From the NCBI RefSeq assembly GCF_025466085.1, contig NZ_JANLOD010000054.1, forward strand, positions 1 to 43,280: a DNA stretch of 43,280 nucleotides. The letters run 5' to 3'. The notes beneath the pieces were generated by a model. That model made no database searches. It worked only from the letters and a program-made list of their open reading frames with translations, and was not told where the DNA came from. The translations under genes were made by a program, and so were the position numbers. This document shows, one piece after another, positions 43,133 to 43,280 of the stretch. Position 1 is the first letter of the stretch, and every line of letters begins with the position of its first letter. Origin of the DNA: Pseudomonas sp. 14P_8.1_Bac3. Lineage in GTDB: Bacteria; Pseudomonadota; Gammaproteobacteria; Pseudomonadales; Pseudomonadaceae.

Positions 43133-43280
43133 GTTCGATTCACTCGTGAAGTGGTTCGTTGATGGGACCTCGGTTCAGGGTTCAATCTCAGTCGGTCACA
43201 ACTTTCTTGTTCTGTAATGCTGCACCTGTGGGAGCGGGGGTGGTCGCGCAACCGATAATTGAGTCAAAATCAAATTTTAA
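43133..43280. other. prpD upstream region with a degenerate REP
   Basis: No gene in the last 148 bases. A degenerate REP (CCTGTGGGAGCGGGGGTGGTCG) lies at about 43227-43248, without its inverted partner before the window ends. No promoter could be placed. Confidence 0.5.

Overview
The window is chromosomal DNA from a bacterium of the Pseudomonas fluorescens complex. The evidence is an uninterrupted ppsA / alpha-beta hydrolase / rraA-like / cmaX / crfX / cmpX / sigX / oprF block, an rlmL-rmf-pyrD block with a structured rmf leader, and many Pseudomonas-type inverted REP pairs (GTGGGAGCGGGC or GTAGGAGCGAGC cores). No tRNA, rRNA, CRISPR array, integrase, transposase or phage gene was seen. The first 40 bases are a pure C homopolymer that looks like a contig-end artefact.

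Layout. 67-2457: membrane CHASE-PAS-PAS-GGDEF diguanylate cyclase (-). 2667-4937: rlmL, 23S rRNA methyltransferase (-). 5337-5684: rmf with three tandem leader hairpins and its own terminator (+). 5932-6951: pyrD (-). 7027-32216: about 25 kb, 28 genes, all on the minus strand, encoding a complete SPI-1 (Inv/Mxi-Spa) type III secretion system. 32475-38058: oprF, sigX, cmpX, crfX, cmaX, an rraA-like gene and an alpha/beta hydrolase (-). 38163-40538 and 40713-41531: divergent ppsA and its regulator PSRP. 41648-43132: prpD (-).

The secretion cluster is collinear with Salmonella SPI-1: invF-invG-invE-invA-invB-invC-spaM-spaN-spaO-spaP-spaQ-spaR-spaS, a REP pair, sicA-sipB-sipC-sipD-iacP, a REP pair, hilA-iagB, prgH-prgI-prgJ-prgK-orgA-orgB, a small orgC-position gene and a hydrophobic candidate effector. 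Every core export, needle, ring, ATPase, sorting-platform and translocator gene is present and open. sipA, sptP/sicP, invH, hilC and hilD are not visible. The machine is therefore complete while the effector set is reduced or different. HilA and InvF are the visible local regulators. The cluster lies between two core blocks with no mobility gene at either edge.

The most unusual feature is in spaN, the needle-length ruler. About residues 57-160 of 300 are encoded by an in-frame REP-derived cluster, including four 15-residue tandem repeats. Other points for a second look are an internal start in spaO with a good ribosome-binding site (short SctQ isoform), an NPVH rather than NPTH autocleavage motif in SpaS, a perfect inverted repeat just upstream of hilA, a 9-bp direct repeat upstream of invF, and the uncharacterised multi-pass candidate effector at the distal end of the prg-org operon.
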